A stretch of 42,490 nucleotides of DNA from Cyanobacteria bacterium MAG CAR3_bin_5 (GTDB lineage Bacteria; Cyanobacteriota; Cyanobacteriia; PCC-6307; Cyanobiaceae): assembly GCA_026709085.1 (NCBI GenBank), contig JAPOTR010000017.1, positions 1 to 42,490 on the forward strand, given 5' to 3'. Of the stretch, positions 41,952 through 42,490 are shown piece after piece. The position numbers were made by a program, and so were the translations under genes. The notes beneath the pieces were generated by a model. The model was not told the DNA's origin. It searched no databases and worked only from the letters and a program-made list of their open reading frames with translations. Every line of letters starts with the position of its first letter. The stretch's first letter is position 1.

Positions 41952-42490
41952 GCGCATTGCCCCAGGAGCGGGCAACGGCGCCTACACCGGCAAGCCGGCA
42001 GGCGCCGCGCCGGGCCGCTCCCACCAGGGCTGCCTACATTGCCATCAACCGAGGAGAGACCATCCCCCTTCCCGCTGAAGGAGGCACGGCGCCGCTACCC
42101 CGGCTGCCTGCCGGGGCGCTGCACCCTTTGCCCCCCTGTTGGTGGTGGCTGGGGGAGAAGCTGAAGGTGGAGGCCATCACCAAGTGGGACGTGCTCACCA
42201 CCTCAAACCCCAACACCTTGCTCAATCCCCCTTCACCCTGCGCCAATGGCGTGGCGCCAGGGAGGTTCTCCCCCGCCACCGTCACCGCCAGCCCTGATCC
42301 TGATGCGGGGCAGCCTTGAAGCGTTGTTGCACAGCAACCACCACCTGTTGCGCCACGCTGCGCCCCAACCGCCCCAGCCATGCCCCTGTAACGGGTCCCT
42401 ATTCACAATGGCGCCACCCACACCCCATCATGCCAGCTCCCTCGGCATTCGATAACACCATCTGGAAGGTCTCGCCCCGTCGTCATGGCC
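41952..42490. other. Gene-free terminal stretch
   Basis: I see no frame on either strand with recognisable protein character; GC-rich low-complexity codons dominate. A frame starting at ATG 42429 (MPAPSAFDNTIWKVSPRRHG) runs off the end of the window and could be the start of a gene, but it is too short to judge. Confidence 0.35.

Noticed and set aside
41532..41975. A 147-codon minus-strand frame near the window end
   Set aside because: It is proline/leucine-rich, without family features, and its opposite strand carries the IS982-like fragment.

Overview
The window reads as chromosome from a high-GC picocyanobacterium. It carries photosystem II cytochrome c550 (psbV), plant-type ferredoxin (petF), a short cyanobacterial rpoZ, a PAM68-like assembly factor, Ycf46, Ycf35, DUF1818 and a Delta9 acyl-lipid desaturase, all closest in style to marine Synechococcus. 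Leucine-rich-repeat and Calx-beta debris, insertion-sequence relics, several restriction/toxin modules and a phase-variable-looking surface lipoprotein point to a host-associated lineage. My inference is a sponge symbiont of the 'Candidatus Synechococcus spongiarum' type; no 16S gene is present to test this.

Layout. (1) 1-53 is the 3' end (domains V/VI) of a group II intron. (2) 234-4265 is core: aldehyde dehydrogenase, tandem universal stress protein, dprA, ndk. (3) 3751-9330 is a genomic island. A perfect 565-bp direct repeat containing the whole ndk gene and the last 25 codons of thiO flanks 4.45 kb that hold a PIN-type toxin-antitoxin pair and a single-chain type ISP-like restriction-modification enzyme. 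(4) 9256-24722 is core: thiO-gcvH-COG4100 lyase, desC, thiC with a TPP riboswitch, a HEAT protein, rpoZ/DUF1818, rnz, psbV, petF, prmA-serA and an S4-domain protein, with one IS5-type relic and several small proteins. (5) 24796-28549 is accessory. It opens with tRNA-Val(GAC). A degenerate copy of the tRNA 3' half lies 2.3 kb downstream. Between them is a lipoprotein/beta-barrel gene interrupted at a run of ten G. Beyond the second tRNA copy is a coupled two-gene HEPN module. (6) 28572-37946 is dense core: ruvA, rpsO, pam68, sppA-aroH, rpmH-rnpA-PH protein-yidC-ycf46, and HEAT-DUF2997-ycf35-ferredoxin. (7) 37947-42490 is decaying accessory DNA: three IS982-type relics, an LRR/Calx-beta/autotransporter-barrel pseudogene, and an Eco29kI-like restriction locus whose methyltransferase is open while the nuclease is broken.

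How the genes work together. Thiamine supply is represented twice (riboswitch-controlled thiC; thiO, coupled to gcvH). The rpmH-rnpA-yidC block is the classical ribosome/RNase P/membrane-insertion neighbourhood. The accessory segments each show a different insertion signature (long target duplication, tRNA 3'-end duplication, IS debris), and restriction, toxin or surface-variation genes recur in them. No integrase or intact transposase is visible in the window.
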